From NCBI GenBank assembly GCA_033782935.1, contig JAWQEG010001330.1, positions 256,501 through 320,500 of the forward strand: DNA of 64,000 nucleotides, given 5' to 3'. The position numbers and the translations under genes are program-made. Within the stretch, counting starts at the first letter, position 1. Each line of letters opens with the position of its first letter. The notes under the pieces are model-generated. The model was not told the origin of the DNA. It searched no databases and saw only the letters and a program-made list of their open reading frames with translations. Below, piece after piece: positions 1-11,213 of this stretch. The stretch comes from Petrolisthes cinctipes. Lineage: Eukaryota; Arthropoda; Malacostraca; Decapoda; Porcellanidae.

Positions 1-93
1 CCAGGTGGCCTGTTTCTGATTGTAAACAGATTAGAAGTATTTTTAGAGTGACCCTTTTCCATTTGACCCTCTTAATGGTTTATACGGTGTACA
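1..93 (-). repeat. Left LTR end of Ty3/gypsy element (3' LTR, cut by window edge)
   Basis: These 93 bases recur without a mismatch at 7,147-7,239, so they are a direct repeat about 7.1 kb apart. On the minus strand the repeat begins TGTACACCG, matching the usual TG start of an LTR. The gag-pol remnants between the two copies read on the minus strand, so this copy is the 3' LTR. Its other end lies left of the window. No clear polypurine tract adjoins it. Confidence 0.75.
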
Positions 94-1590
94 TCGCTCA
101 GTCCGCTACCCAATCTGTCCCAGATTAGAACTTTACTGTGGGAACAAATTTTACAATACTTGGTAGGGTACATAATAACTAAGATATTAACAATGAATAC
201 ATGTATAGTAACATAAAAATAGACATTAAGACATTGGCATACCATATGCTTACAATTAACATTACCGGTAATACATGAATATAAATACATGAACATGAAT
301 ACATTGTTACATAAAATTTCATCTTAATATTAATGTGTTTAGCTAGGTGCATGTTATCGTGTGTATATAAGCTAACCTTTGCTAAAGATTCACACATTAA
401 TGAGGGGGGAGCCGTGTTGCTATGTTGTGGCTGTGAAATAACAGTCTTATTCTTTTCAATACAAGATAATTCAGTATACCTCGATAGTTCTTTCATATAC
501 AAAAACAAAAATAGTATTTTAGACTGTCTTATACAATACATAAATATAATAGTACATGCCAGAAAGATAAGACATGGGATAATAAACATTGGTACCAAGT
601 TTTATTTTGATCAATATATGGAGGAATCAAATTATATAATAAGGATGTTTGAATCCTATTCACATTGAGTAACATAATAGTTTCATTTTTTTCTGAAACT
701 TATAATTAATTAGGAGATGTTAAACAAGTCGACTGTAAATTAAATATGTGGAAAGGTGGAAAAGATTGTGTCATGTTTTCAAGCAAATTATGTTTACTAG
801 GCAAGGTAACGATTCCCTTGGATCGTATTTCCTATGAGTCTGCTTCTGTATAGTTGCCTTAAACCATACCATGTGTAGGGTGATTAGGGCAAATTAATGT
901 TAATTGTGTATCAGCAGGTAAGTATAGATAGTGGAAATTAAAATTGATGATGAAAGAGAGTTTTGATTAGTAATAGATATGAATGTACATGCATATAGTG
1001 CTTGATTAGTATTACTTCGATTCCAAGCAAGTGGAGATTTTGCATCCTTTGGAGACTTAAATGCAACTTAAATGCAAAGAAATATGCAAGACAAACATAT
1101 ATGAAGATATGCAACATGACACTTGAAGTGTTGTGTGTCACTGATGACATCATCACTAAGTTTAATACTTATTGGATGAAAATCGAATATTAAAGGATTA
1201 CTTCCATTTTCATTGGGAATTGTTGAAGTGCGTAGCTTGTGTATAGACATGAAAACCATTATATAGTTTGATTTGGGCCACATCTGTAATAAGAAATATT
1301 ATTTTTCATTGGAAACCGATCGGAGTTTTTGTTTGTAATTGTTTATTTTATTACCATCAATAGTAGGGATAATATTACTAGGAAGAGGAAATTGTTGATG
1401 TTCCAGAGATATTGATTGGTTTTATTTTGGATGTTAGGTTTTTGTGCGCTTTTTACCAATTTCTTTATTCTGTTTACATAAACAATATCATCCGCCTGGT
1501 AAAATTATTCTTTATTATAAGTATGACCTACTAAAGATATGACTGTGTGAAGTTTTGATCGGGTACCCGTATTATTATGTTATTTGCTGT

Positions 1591-1740
1591 GTTATGTCGG
1601 CGATTACGCATTTTCTTCCTGCAAGCCTATAAATTGTTTTGTTATGTCGGCGATCACGCATTATTTCCCTGCAAGCCTGTAATTTGTTTTGTTATGTCGG
1701 CGATCACGCATTATTTCCCTGCAAGCCTGTAATTTGTTTT
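1591..1740. repeat. Three-copy 50-bp tandem repeat
   Basis: The word GTTATGTCGGCGAT starts copies at 1,591, 1,641 and 1,691, an exact 50-bp period. The second and third copies are nearly identical and the first is more diverged. The array lies 3' of the integrase remnant, inside the retrotransposon. Confidence 0.85.
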
Positions 1741-1949
1741 TGTTCATCATGATGAAATTGTTGAAATGCAACTCACCGTCGTTCAGCGTAGTTGTCCACG
1801 TTGTAGCATGGCTTCTTGTGGCAATTGTTATATCAAATGAAAGACGTATCCATACGCCATATAGTATGTCATGCGGAGTTTTTCCTTTTATTTCCGTGTT
1901 TTTTGTAGTATTTATAAACTCATATCGATGCAGTCTTCCCATGTGGAGG

Positions 1950-4880
1950 GATTTTCATTGTTTCTGTGCCACGAAGTACTTCTAGTAGTTTACGGTTTTG
2001 CCGTTTTGTTAACCCATTAGATGCTGGGAGATATGGTAATACAAACGTTTGCTTAATGTCGTAGAAATCAGATACCTTTTATAATATCGGGACATGTATA
2101 TGGGCATATGAATTTGGTGTTAAATATATGTGCACTTACCTTTGCGGTTTTTATCGCCACTAAATATCTAGAAAATGGTTAACCATAGGTAAAAACTTAT
2201 TTGTGTCCTGATTCGAAATTGGTAAGGAAAGTAGATCTATTCCTACTACGTCCCATGATTCGTCCAGGATTAGGGATTCCCGTCCTGGAACAGGTCCAAA
2301 TGTATGGCCTTTATTTGCATTGCATGTTTCGCACTGAGCGATATGTGTTTTATCATCTACCCTTAGTTTATGTGAATAGTATATTATATGGAGAGTGGTC
2401 AGGTACCTATCTCTCCCAGGATGTCCTGATGCATTATGATATAAGAGTAATTAATACTGAGGGAATCATTATTTGTTGTATCACTATGTGATTGGTTTGT
2501 ACGTCACGTTTCCTTAGTTTTCTGTAAATAATATCATCATGAAGGGAAAAGTTATTTAAGTGACTGGGTAATTCTGGGCCATTATTTTCATCCTCAGTTT
2601 TTAATGAAAATCTATTTATCATAGAATCCGTTTGCTAATGTTTATGAACCGCATTAAGGTCAAAGTCCATGGGTGTCCTCGGAACTAAAAGGACAAGATG
2701 ACTGTTTAAGGGATCTACTACTTTATTTAATCGTCCTGGAAGGTAGTTAATATCAATATGCGGGAGAAATTCCTGAATTGTTAGATATTATCTGGCTAAT
2801 TTTCCGTTAGGGTTTGAGGTTATAGTAAGCCAAGGATCGTTTGATAATTCACGAAAACTTGTAAAGGATAACCTAATACGAATTTTCTAAAAGTACGAAA
2901 TGCCCATAAGATTGCTAAAGTTTCCTGTTTTGTTACAGAGTAATGAGTTCCCTGCATTTAATATTCTCTAAGCATAAGCACATACCTAACATAGACCCAT
3001 AGCTATCTCTTACATAAGTACAGCGCCTTAGCCTACTGAAGAAGCATCTGTACACTCCATAAAAGGCAATGAATATTTGGGAACGCAAAAATTGGAGCTG
3101 ACATTAATTAACCTTTAATAATTAAAAGCTCAGCTATTTTTTCTGGCATCCATACAAAATCTCGAGTTGATTATTTAGGGGTTTAGCTACTTGGGAAAAT
3201 TCTTTACAAGGATTTTATATAAGAACATAAACCCAAGAATGATTTTATGTTAGTAACATTTATTTAGAATAGTGAATACTCTCATTGCCCGTATTTTATC
3301 CGATTGTGTATGGAGCACAGGGGCGGTTAATGTATAACCTAAAATTATAATTTCCTGGTAAGAAAATGAGACATAGACATTTAAAGTTTGAGGCCTACCT
3401 AATGTAATCTCTGTATAACCGTCTTTATAGTTACTTACTATGAAAATAATCAAATTGTTGAGATTAGCGATGACTACGTTATTAATAACGCCAACACGAA
3501 AATCGACCATATGCTGAAATGTGGATGAAGCCTTACATAACCCAAATGGTCTACGAATGTATTCATAATAACCATGGGAAGTATTAAATGTAGTAATGGG
3601 TTGACTTTTATCATCTAATGCTACTTGCCAGTTTCCACTGACCAAGGGTTTAAGGTGGAGAATATCATAGGTCTTGTTTGACCAATGTTAGACAAAACAT
3701 CTTAAAGGAGGGAGGGGATATTTATCTTTAATTGTAACATTATTTATTTTTCTGTAATCAATGACTGGCCTAAATTCACCATTATTTTTTTAAACTAAAA
3801 ACATTGGGCTGTTCAAAGGGGGTTTAGAATTCTTAATAATGCCTTCATCCATCATTTCATTTATTATTTCGTTTACAACTTTCTGCCTACTATGAGGTAC
3901 GGTAGTCTATATGCTCGAATAAATGGGTTGAGGGGATGTTAGTGTAATGGTATGCTTTATAGTGTTGGTTCATCCTAAGGATTCACCAGGTAGGGCAATC
4001 GCATTTCAATATGTGGCTAGTATGGTGATGAGATTATCACGATAAAGTGGAAATTCGCGTCCACTGACAAAAATGTCTAAGTTGCTCCCTTATGTGACTA
4101 TCACTTTATATCCTTCAGTAAGAACCGATACAATATTTCCTTGTGGTATTTGGTCTAACTTCCATCTGTACAGATCACATAGATATGTTCCTTTCTTTAC
4201 ATAAATATTGGTAGATGTTTTATTATGATCAGTGACATTTTCACTGTTTACATTAGTTAAAGTAAATTAATCCCTGGTTATATATTATTTTACTGGTTCT
4301 ATTAAGAATAGAACGGTAGTTTGTGGCTGTACATGAGATGGAAGCTCTACCTTCAAATTAATGGACGAAATTTGGAGTTAATATAATATTATATGCAGCA
4401 ATGGCCTTTATGATAATGGAGTAGTTTCCCTCATTTTCAATACGTATAGGGTTAACATTACATGGACTTATATATTGGCCTGGACAATCCTGTATTGGAA
4501 TACATTAATTCCTAAAATGTATTATTTTATGTTTAGGGTTAATTATTATGGTTTGTTTGATAAGGTATGATAAACCTAGTTTATAATTTCGTATTATATA
4601 AAATTCAATATGTATATGGTTAGTTCCCTTGTCTAACCGTACAGGAAGGGTTAGTGTCCCTAATACCTGTAATTTATTGCCTGTCATGGTTGACAATTCT
4701 ATGTCACCTGTTCAATCTTGGTTTATAAATGCCGCTGGGGACCTAATTTGCATAATATGTTAAAGGAAATATCCGATAAGGAAACTGCAGCGCCTGTGTC
4801 TAATTATTAATGGAGTGTTACAATGTGATATGAGGTCAGGGAATTATAGTACATTATCGGTACATGCGACGACAGGGCCT
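1950..4880 (-). pseudogene. Ty3/gypsy pol remnant (protease, RT, RNase H, integrase)
   Basis: Minus-strand translation gives recognisable pieces in several frames. A protease motif LDTGAAVS lies near 4,790. An RT segment with PVIDYRKINN lies near 3,760, followed by YEYIRRPFGL near 3,550. An RNase H segment with VTKQETLAILWAF lies near 2,900. Integrase zinc-binding pieces with GHPGRDRY and CETC lie near 2,320-2,420, and PASNGL lies near 2,000. In the RT catalytic box both aspartates of the family motif read as asparagine (about 3,455-3,470). Together with the stops and frameshifts this shows the gene is dead. Domain names come from known family motifs; no full-length protein can be read. Confidence 0.75.
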
Positions 4881-4912
4881 ACAGTTTTATTTTCGGGACG
4901 TTTGATGCTATA

Positions 4913-5698
4913 TTAATATTGTGGCGGTCTCGTTTCATACATCATGTTTCGATTGTGCCAGTACCGTTTCATTCTGTTAAGGATCATGCATTCATCTAAG
5001 GAATGCGACTTTGATTCATGTAAATGACTGTATGTATGATTACTTTTCCCCTGAGAATTTCCCTTAGTATTATGTATGTTATAACATTCACTGGTAATAT
5101 GATTATTTCCGTTACAGTGTTTGCAATGTTTTCCCTGTGATTCCCCTTGAGTTGGTGTGGCATCAAAATTATAAATCTTCGTCCCCATGGATTGAGTAAT
5201 CTGTAATTCACGATGTATGATACGAGATTCCTTCGAATTTAAAGTTAGAGACCCTGATAATGTAAGTGTTTTCGCTGGTTCACTTGTATTTATGTTGTCT
5301 GCCTTTGTTTTAATTATTCTCTGAACCCATGATAATGAATTATGTCTTTGACCATCCCCAAAAACATCAATAAGTGACTGTCTGAATGTAGCATATGACG
5401 TTAAATTCTCTGGATCAGAAAAAGCACTTATAGTTAACATATAACTGGCTGGACTATCTGGTGCAATATGCTCTCTCACGAATCTTATCTTATGTGCGTC
5501 CTGCTCTATATTTGCTTGGTAAAACACATCCTCCAAATGACGCAAGAAGAGATGAATCCCATATCTTGGATTATCTCCCGTATAATGTTTTAAATAATTG
5601 TGGGTGGGTAAAATTCTCATTGTTTGCATAGTAGAGGTAGTGGGGTTAGAAGTTGTTAAAAGAGCAAAGACAGTAGGAGATTGTGGAGGAGTAGCCAT
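4913..5698 (-). CDS. Ty3/gypsy gag-like protein
   Basis: This is an open frame of 261 residues, the only intact coding region of the element. Residues 30-140 resemble a retrotransposon gag/capsid segment (FLRHLEDVF). Around residue 190 is a zinc knuckle spaced C-x2-C-x4-H-x4-C (CKHCNGNNHITSEC). A second His/Cys-rich stretch follows near residue 225 but lacks clear CCHC spacing. It would package the element's RNA. The protease remnant follows downstream on the same strand. The open frame contrasts with the broken pol; this could be chance survival or recent insertion followed by pol damage. The start is the first ATG after the leader. Confidence 0.7.
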   Translation of the reverse strand: MATPPQSPTVFALLTTSNPTTSTMQTMRILPTHNYLKHYTGDNPRYGIHLFLRHLEDVFYQANIEQDAHKIRFVREHIAPDSPASYMLTISAFSDPENLTSYATFRQSLIDVFGDGQRHNSLSWVQRIIKTKADNINTSEPAKTLTLSGSLTLNSKESRIIHRELQITQSMGTKIYNFDATPTQGESQGKHCKHCNGNNHITSECYNIHNTKGNSQGKSNHTYSHLHESKSHSLDECMILNRMKRYWHNRNMMYETRPPQY

Positions 5699-7103
5699 TG
5701 TTGGAGAAAATACAGGTTAATATAGTATACCAGATCGAGTCTTTAATGGGGGTAAGGTTGGAGAAACAGAAGAATGTACTCGAATGTGTTGGCACCACAA
5801 ACGAGACTTAAGGAGGCAGGTGAATCTAGCTTGGAGGCTAATGAATCATTATCAGGGATATTCGAAGTTAGTTGTGATACCTTTGGATTAATGAGGGAGA
5901 ATATTTTTTACTTTGTTTTAATATGGCACTTCTTTTCTTTCTTTCTGGGCTGTTAATGAGGAACCTAATTCTTTTCTAACATGTTCGTGGACAAGTGAAA
6001 AATAATGTAATGTAACATGTAATGTGTACCTACTTTTAGTTGACTGTAGTTGCAACGACGATGACGACGAGTTGAAGTCTAGTTGGGGTGTTGTCTGACG
6101 AGGCGACGGTGTGGTGAAGAGGTGACGACAGTGAAGAGGCGAAGCGATGATTAGTTAGCTCGCACACTAACACACTAAAAGTCGTTATTGAAGTGAAGAT
6201 GATGAACGTTGACTTGCCTTTACGAGAGAATTTACGTAACAAGGCGTCAGCATGGTGGTGATGGAGTTCGTGGCGTTGTCCTGACAAGAGAATTTATGCA
6301 GGGACGCCGATATGGTAGTGATGAAGTGATGATTGTTTGTTGTGAAGTAGATGAGGTCCCCTTGTAGGTCAGTTGCAGTTATGTTGAAGCAGGTGCCTCT
6401 TGTAGGTGAAGAATTTGTGGTTTATCTCCCTCGTTAGAGGTCGTAAGATTATACCCACAGAAGAAATTACTTGAGAGAATTTACAAGTAGATTCCTTCAA
6501 TTTGTCCTTGAACAATGTTAGTCACTGTACTCCCGTGAAGTCTTTACCTTGCAATTTGCCTTTGTTGCAAAAACACCGCTGCCATCAAATGTACCAGTTC
6601 TGAAGGCTTGAACTCTGGGCAGAAACTGGTAACTTACTTGTGTGTAATTCTTGGAGTTGTAGTTGTAGTAGTTGTTGTTGTTGTTGTATTAGGTAACGTG
6701 GAAGACGGGATGCTTTCTTAGGTTTTCTTAGGTAATTGACTTCACAAGTTTCTTAAGGCTTAATTTATTAATATATAATATACAGGGAATTATATTGATG
6801 TGCCTTGTCTTATTTGTATGGTCTCTCTTTGTGGAGACAAGTGTATAGCCCTGGGAGTCAGTGTTAAGTATCCTACCTATTAGTTAAACTTCACTGCTTA
6901 TATACATTTCAAACTCAATAGTTTACAGAATGGCTAGAGTGTGACTGTGTTGCCTGTGAATGGTCATCTTGATTCTGTCCCTACTTCTCTCTTCTCCCTG
7001 CTTTATTCCTTATTCTCTGAAAGTGAAAGTGAACCGAGGTGGACAGAAGGGGAGGTAGGAAAGGTTAATGTTTTTTGACCTGATGCCGTACCTGTGTGTA
7101 TGG

Positions 7104-7105
<2 letters not shown>

Positions 7106-7137
<32 letters not shown>
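7106..7137. repeat. (GT)n microsatellite
   Basis: An uninterrupted GT dinucleotide run lies just upstream of the repeated 93-bp segment, within what should be the right LTR. Confidence 0.9.
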
Positions 7138-7139
<2 letters not shown>

Positions 7140-7146
7140 AACCTGA

Positions 7147-7239
7147 CCAGGTGGCCTGTTTCTGATTGTAAACAGATTAGAAGTATTTTTAGAGTGACCC
7201 TTTTCCATTTGACCCTCTTAATGGTTTATACGGTGTACA
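7147..7239 (-). repeat. Right LTR end (5' LTR) of Ty3/gypsy element
   Basis: The 93 bases are identical to window bases 1-93. On the minus strand this is the start of the 5' LTR (TGTACACCG...). The sequence diverges immediately after 7,239, where genomic DNA begins, so the outer element boundary is fixed at 7,239/7,240. Confidence 0.75.
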
Positions 7240-7445
7240 AGTATATAAAAATTATTAGGTAGTAACAGTATATAAAAATTATTAGGTAGTAACAGTATAT
7301 AAAAATAAATAAGTAGTAACAGCATATAAAAATGATTAGGTAGTACCAGTGTATATAAAAATAGATAAGTATAGTAACAGTATATAAAAATGATTAGGTA
7401 GTAACTGTGTATATTGAAATGAATAGGTATTATAAATATGATACG
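7240..7445. repeat. About 28-bp AT-rich minisatellite
   Basis: Roughly seven imperfect copies of a unit built on AGTATATAAAAATTATTAGG plus TAGTAAC run directly from the LTR boundary. Copies decay to the right. The retrotransposon appears to have inserted at the edge of this array. Confidence 0.85.
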
Positions 7446-7589
7446 GTGATACCAGTATATAATTATAGCTTCTGTTTTTATAGACTGTGTGACTTTGCAG
7501 GAATTTTTAACTCGAAGGGAAAACAGTGGTACCTGAGTGGCAATGGTTAACCTCCTTTCATGTATAATAAATAATAACTTTCACTCATA

Positions 7590-7754
7590 TAAAGGGGAGT
7601 AACCTTTTGTGGCCAATTTGGAGTCAATGTCGCACTCCAAACTCAGCTATACAACACATCCCTTGTAGAATTTCATATGGAGGGGCTCTGTTTCCTGGCA
7701 TAGTTGGAGAAATCGGTAGCCTTCTAATTTCCCATAATAAGTTACTCCCCTAAA
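7590..7754. mobile_element. Foldback MITE, diverged member of the TTAA family
   Basis: The left end reads TAAAGGGGAGTAAC and the right end GTTACTCCCCTAAA. Internal arms also pair (an ATTTGGAG-like arm against a CTCCAACTATG-like arm). It resembles the elements at 8,072-8,233 and 23,512-23,632. It has no coding capacity. Confidence 0.6.
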
Positions 7755-8071
7755 AGCTACCCAAACAGATCCCTCTTAGCTGATAATTATTTAGTTCCAG
7801 AAAGGGGAAGTGGTGGAGGGTTATATTATGCAGCAGAACTCTCCCTCACCAACAACAACAACAACAACAACAACTTAAAAAAAATCCTCTGGTTTTGTTG
7901 GCTGATATATTGATTCATGCAAACTACGTGACAAAACCGAAATAGACAAACTCGCTTGGTGTGATTTTATAGCTGTTCTGTATTATAGTTTGGAAGAATT
8001 ATTGACAGGCTCCGAATAGCCGACAATTAATTACGATCCCTGGTATGTTGTTCTCGTCTATAGGCTATCTA

Positions 8072-8233
8072 TTAAGGAGAGGTTCTCTTTTTGGTGAATT
8101 GGAAGGTCTCTGATTCCTCCAAACTGTGCCACGAAACAGATCCCCTATTAGTACCATAGGAGCATCTATTTTCTGGCATAGTTTGGAGGAATCAGTAGCC
8201 TTCCAATTCACCTACAAAAGAACCTCCCCTTAA
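8072..8233. mobile_element. TTAA-flanked foldback MITE
   Basis: The ends are TTAAGGAGAGGTTCTC and the complement of TTAAGGGGAGGTTCTTTT. About 70 bp on each side pair, through GGTGAATTGGAAGG and GATTCCTCCAAACT. The TTAA at both ends suggests a TTAA target duplication, as in piggyBac-type insertions, although the GGGGAGG terminus is not typical of that superfamily. Copies lie at 10,707-10,875, 23,512-23,632 and 55,512-55,681. Confidence 0.7.
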
Positions 8234-8637
8234 ATCTATTTTATACACTAGGACAAATGCCTGATTTTTGAGGCTGGAAACACGTTGCCAGAGAAGCATG
8301 CAATACACTCGTACCAAAGAGTATAGAGAGATAGACTTTTTTCTTATACTTTTTGCTGGTATGTATGTATGTATGTACTGTACCTTCATGCTTCCTTACT
8401 TACTTACTTACTTACTTGCCTTTCACAGCAGGACTCGCTAAAAAAAGGAACTCGAACTTGACTTTTTCTGAGTTTTTTTTTTTTTTTTCTTATTCCTGTT
8501 CTTATTGAAGTCATAAAAGAAATAGAGCCTTCACTGTACTCAAACCACTATTTATACAGCGAACCTTTTCATACGGGGATATAATTAGTTTGGCCTCGAC
8601 CCACTTCCCACCAGAACTCCAGTCAAATCTATTTTTC

Positions 8638-8638
<1 letters not shown>

Positions 8639-8671
<33 letters not shown>

Positions 8672-8677
8672 GTTATC

Positions 8678-8739
<62 letters not shown>

Positions 8740-8775
8740 CTTTATTATTATTATTATTATTATTAATATTATTAC

Positions 8776-8823
<48 letters not shown>

Positions 8824-8841
8824 CTTTATTATTATTATTAT

Positions 8842-8899
<58 letters not shown>

Positions 8900-8910
8900 A
8901 TTATTATTAA

Positions 8911-8986
<76 letters not shown>

Positions 8987-9003
8987 ATTATTATTATTAT
9001 TAA

Positions 9004-9066
<63 letters not shown>
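8639..9066. repeat. (AAT/ATT)n trinucleotide tract, about 430 bp
   Basis: The tract is nearly pure ATT repeats with scattered variant triplets. Both strands give long open frames (poly-Asn or poly-Leu), which are by-products of the repeat and not genes. Confidence 0.95.
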
Positions 9067-9343
9067 CCACTCCCATTTCTTTACCCTATTGATACTTTCA
9101 TTCTTGGGGAAGTCATTTTAATACACTTTCACTGTACGCAAAATCACGAACACGACAGCACTTTTATTTTCTTTCACTATAATCTTACACCCTGTCCTTG
9201 CCCAAAGAGTCATTACTGCACAACACAATTCCAGTCCAATCAGCAGGCCATCCTTTCCTCTGTCTCACTCTCGTATCTTCCCTTCCCTTGACAGATTAAT
9301 TGCCGAGAGATATATTATAATGAGGGGGATCTGAGGTTACTAA

Positions 9344-9496
9344 TGCATGTGATGTAGTCAGAAAATTGAAGGTTAATGAGTCCTTCAAATATTGTCACGA
9401 AACACCACCTATATGGAAGGTGCTTGTTTCGTGACATAGTCAGGAGGAGTCAGAAGTCTCCAATGTCCACACACGATCACAGGGTCCTTAATGAAT
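9344..9496. mobile_element. Foldback repeat related to the TTAA family
   Basis: The arms contain GATGTAGTCAGAAAATTG / CATAGTCAGGAGGAGTC and TGTCACGAAACA / TGTTTCGTGACA, which pair around a short loop. A second copy of the same subfamily lies near 58,030-58,190. The ends are not sharply defined. Confidence 0.5.
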
Positions 9497-9941
9497 TTAT
9501 ATATAGCCTAAAGCAGAATGAAGATTTTAGTATAGGTGCAATTTTGTGGTACAGCTTTTTGAAGGAATCATTGTTGTCGTTAACTTGAAATGCAGGCTAC
9601 GTTTGAAAGGGTAAATATATACATGTATACTATTGAATTCATACATATACACTTACATCTAACTATACTGTGTTGTAAATTTAATGTCCTTACATCTCAA
9701 GGGCCAATTTATTATCTAACTTGAAATCTTGGTTACGTTTGAAAGGGAAAATACATGTATACAATTGAGTTCATACATAAACAGTTACAGTAGGTATACA
9801 AGGCTACATCCAACTATACATTACCGTGTTATAAATAAAATGTCCTTACATCTCCAGGGCCAATTTATTGTCTAACTTACGTAATAGATGGTAAGGTGTA
9901 ACATATTTTTGACCGTGACTGTTCAACCCCATTATCCTGCC

Positions 9942-10109
9942 ACTTGAGGATGGTATACTTTTGGTACATTGGAGAGTCTTGATTTTATCTCCAAAATATG
10001 TCAGGAAAAGGGACCAGATGAATCAAAATAATGGTGGCCTTTTGTCTGGAATAATTTGGAGGAATAATTTGCTCTGGATTTATCAACACTGCACTACCAT
10101 TCCCTTAAT
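9942..10109. mobile_element. Diverged foldback repeat of the same family
   Basis: One arm has TACATTGGAGAGTC and ATCTCCAAAATATGTC. The other has GGAATAATTTGGAGG and ends near ATTCCCTTAA. Shared words and spacing place it with the TTAA foldback family. A related half-copy is at about 59,565-59,650. Confidence 0.45.
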
Positions 10110-10371
10110 TGTTTCATAAGATTCACTCACATGGCTCGCTTTTGACTGGTCACCACATGTAGGACTTTTGAAAGTGACTGTACGATGCCAAACAGACCAC
10201 TTTACCTCCTGGGATGGGCTGTATATATTAGCACTGTGTTTATATGAATCACAAACCTTCAACTCTCCGAAAGAATCATACTTCATAATCTAAAAAAATT
10301 TCAAAGACGAAAAGAGATTAGTGGCTAGTTGCTACTCAGTAACAATTATGACCATTAATTCATTAGAGGTA

Positions 10372-10460
10372 CAGTCGGCAAGAAAAGTATTGGAACCACC
10401 CTTACATTTAAATTAACTATAATTATCTATAGGGGAGTTCCAATATTTTTTTGCCGACTG
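10372..10460. mobile_element. 89-bp Tc1/mariner-type MITE
   Basis: A TA dinucleotide flanks both sides (10,370-10,371 and 10,461-10,462). The inverted termini are CAGTCGGCAAGAAAAG plus TATTGGAAC on the left. On the right is its complement, with two differences and a one-base gap. Inverted termini starting CAG with a TA target duplication are the Tc1/mariner/pogo pattern. There is no coding capacity. Confidence 0.75.
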
Positions 10461-10706
10461 TACAACTGAGCGTCAAAAAGTACATCTGCAACTGTGCCGT
10501 ACTTCATATACACAAACTTATATGAACCCATGAATGTACAAACGCATTTCTTTCCTATTGATCTTTCATGCTAATTAACATATCAGCATTGTAATTTTAT
10601 CCATGCAAATATGTTCCTCGACCCACTTCCACTTGATAAAAACAAGTTCTCCCACTGCATCGTTGTTACAGATCACCAAGTAAATGCAGCAAAATGCTTT
10701 CTTGGC

Positions 10707-10875
10707 TTAAGAGAAGCAAGACCTTTTTTCGTAAATTGGAGAGATACCGATTCCATCTAAAAATCCCAGGAAAAGAATTATACCTTAATGTTATTAATAG
10801 GGGATCTGTTTCGGGGTATATATTGGAGAATTCAGTAGCCATCTCCAATTTATCGTCACTAGTTTCTGCTCTTAA
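10707..10875. mobile_element. TTAA-flanked foldback MITE
   Basis: TTAAGAGAAGC lies at the left and GCTCTTAA at the right. The arms pair through AAATTGGAGA and the complement of its partner at ATCTCCAATTTATCG. Same family as 8,072-8,233. Confidence 0.65.
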
Positions 10876-11213
10876 TTATTTGCCTAACACAGATACACAC
10901 CAACTTGAATTTCTTCCCTACACACACTGCATGGGGACCGAAGACATGGCATCTCACTCACCTGGTGGTCAAGAGTGGGATGATGTTACTGCTACCTCTG
11001 CTCCCTCCCTTCTGATACAACTCTCCTTCCCTCTGACACCTTGGACCCTTCAACCCACATTTCCCCTATACTATAGCCTACCCTTGTTATGTTACCTTGA
11101 CCTTCCTGCCTGCCTGCATCCTTCTTCTTCTTCTATTGGGCTTATTAATTAGAGCCTATCCCCCACTTAGGGGCATTAAGGCTGTTCCCCAACTAGCCTA
11201 TTACTTCCTTTTT

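Larger units (their letters stand above)
94..7146 (-). mobile_element. Degenerate Ty3/gypsy LTR retrotransposon, internal region plus unresolved part of right LTR
   Basis: On the minus strand the order is gag (about 5,700-4,900), aspartic protease (about 4,800), reverse transcriptase (about 3,900-3,250), RNase H (about 3,050-2,850) and integrase (about 2,480-1,990). Protease before RT-RNase H-integrase is the Ty3/gypsy order. Only gag remains an open frame; pol is split by stops and frameshifts. Between 5,700 and 7,146 lie the leader and the rest of the right LTR. The inner LTR boundary and primer-binding site could not be placed. The element is non-functional as read. Confidence 0.8.

Noticed and set aside
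7240..7445. CRISPR-like regular repeats
   Set aside because: The 28-bp units are contiguous without unique spacers and very AT-rich; this is a minisatellite in a eukaryotic genome.
8585..9092. Long poly-Asn and poly-Leu open frames on opposite strands
   Set aside because: They are by-products of an (AAT)n microsatellite, with no non-repetitive protein content or gene context.
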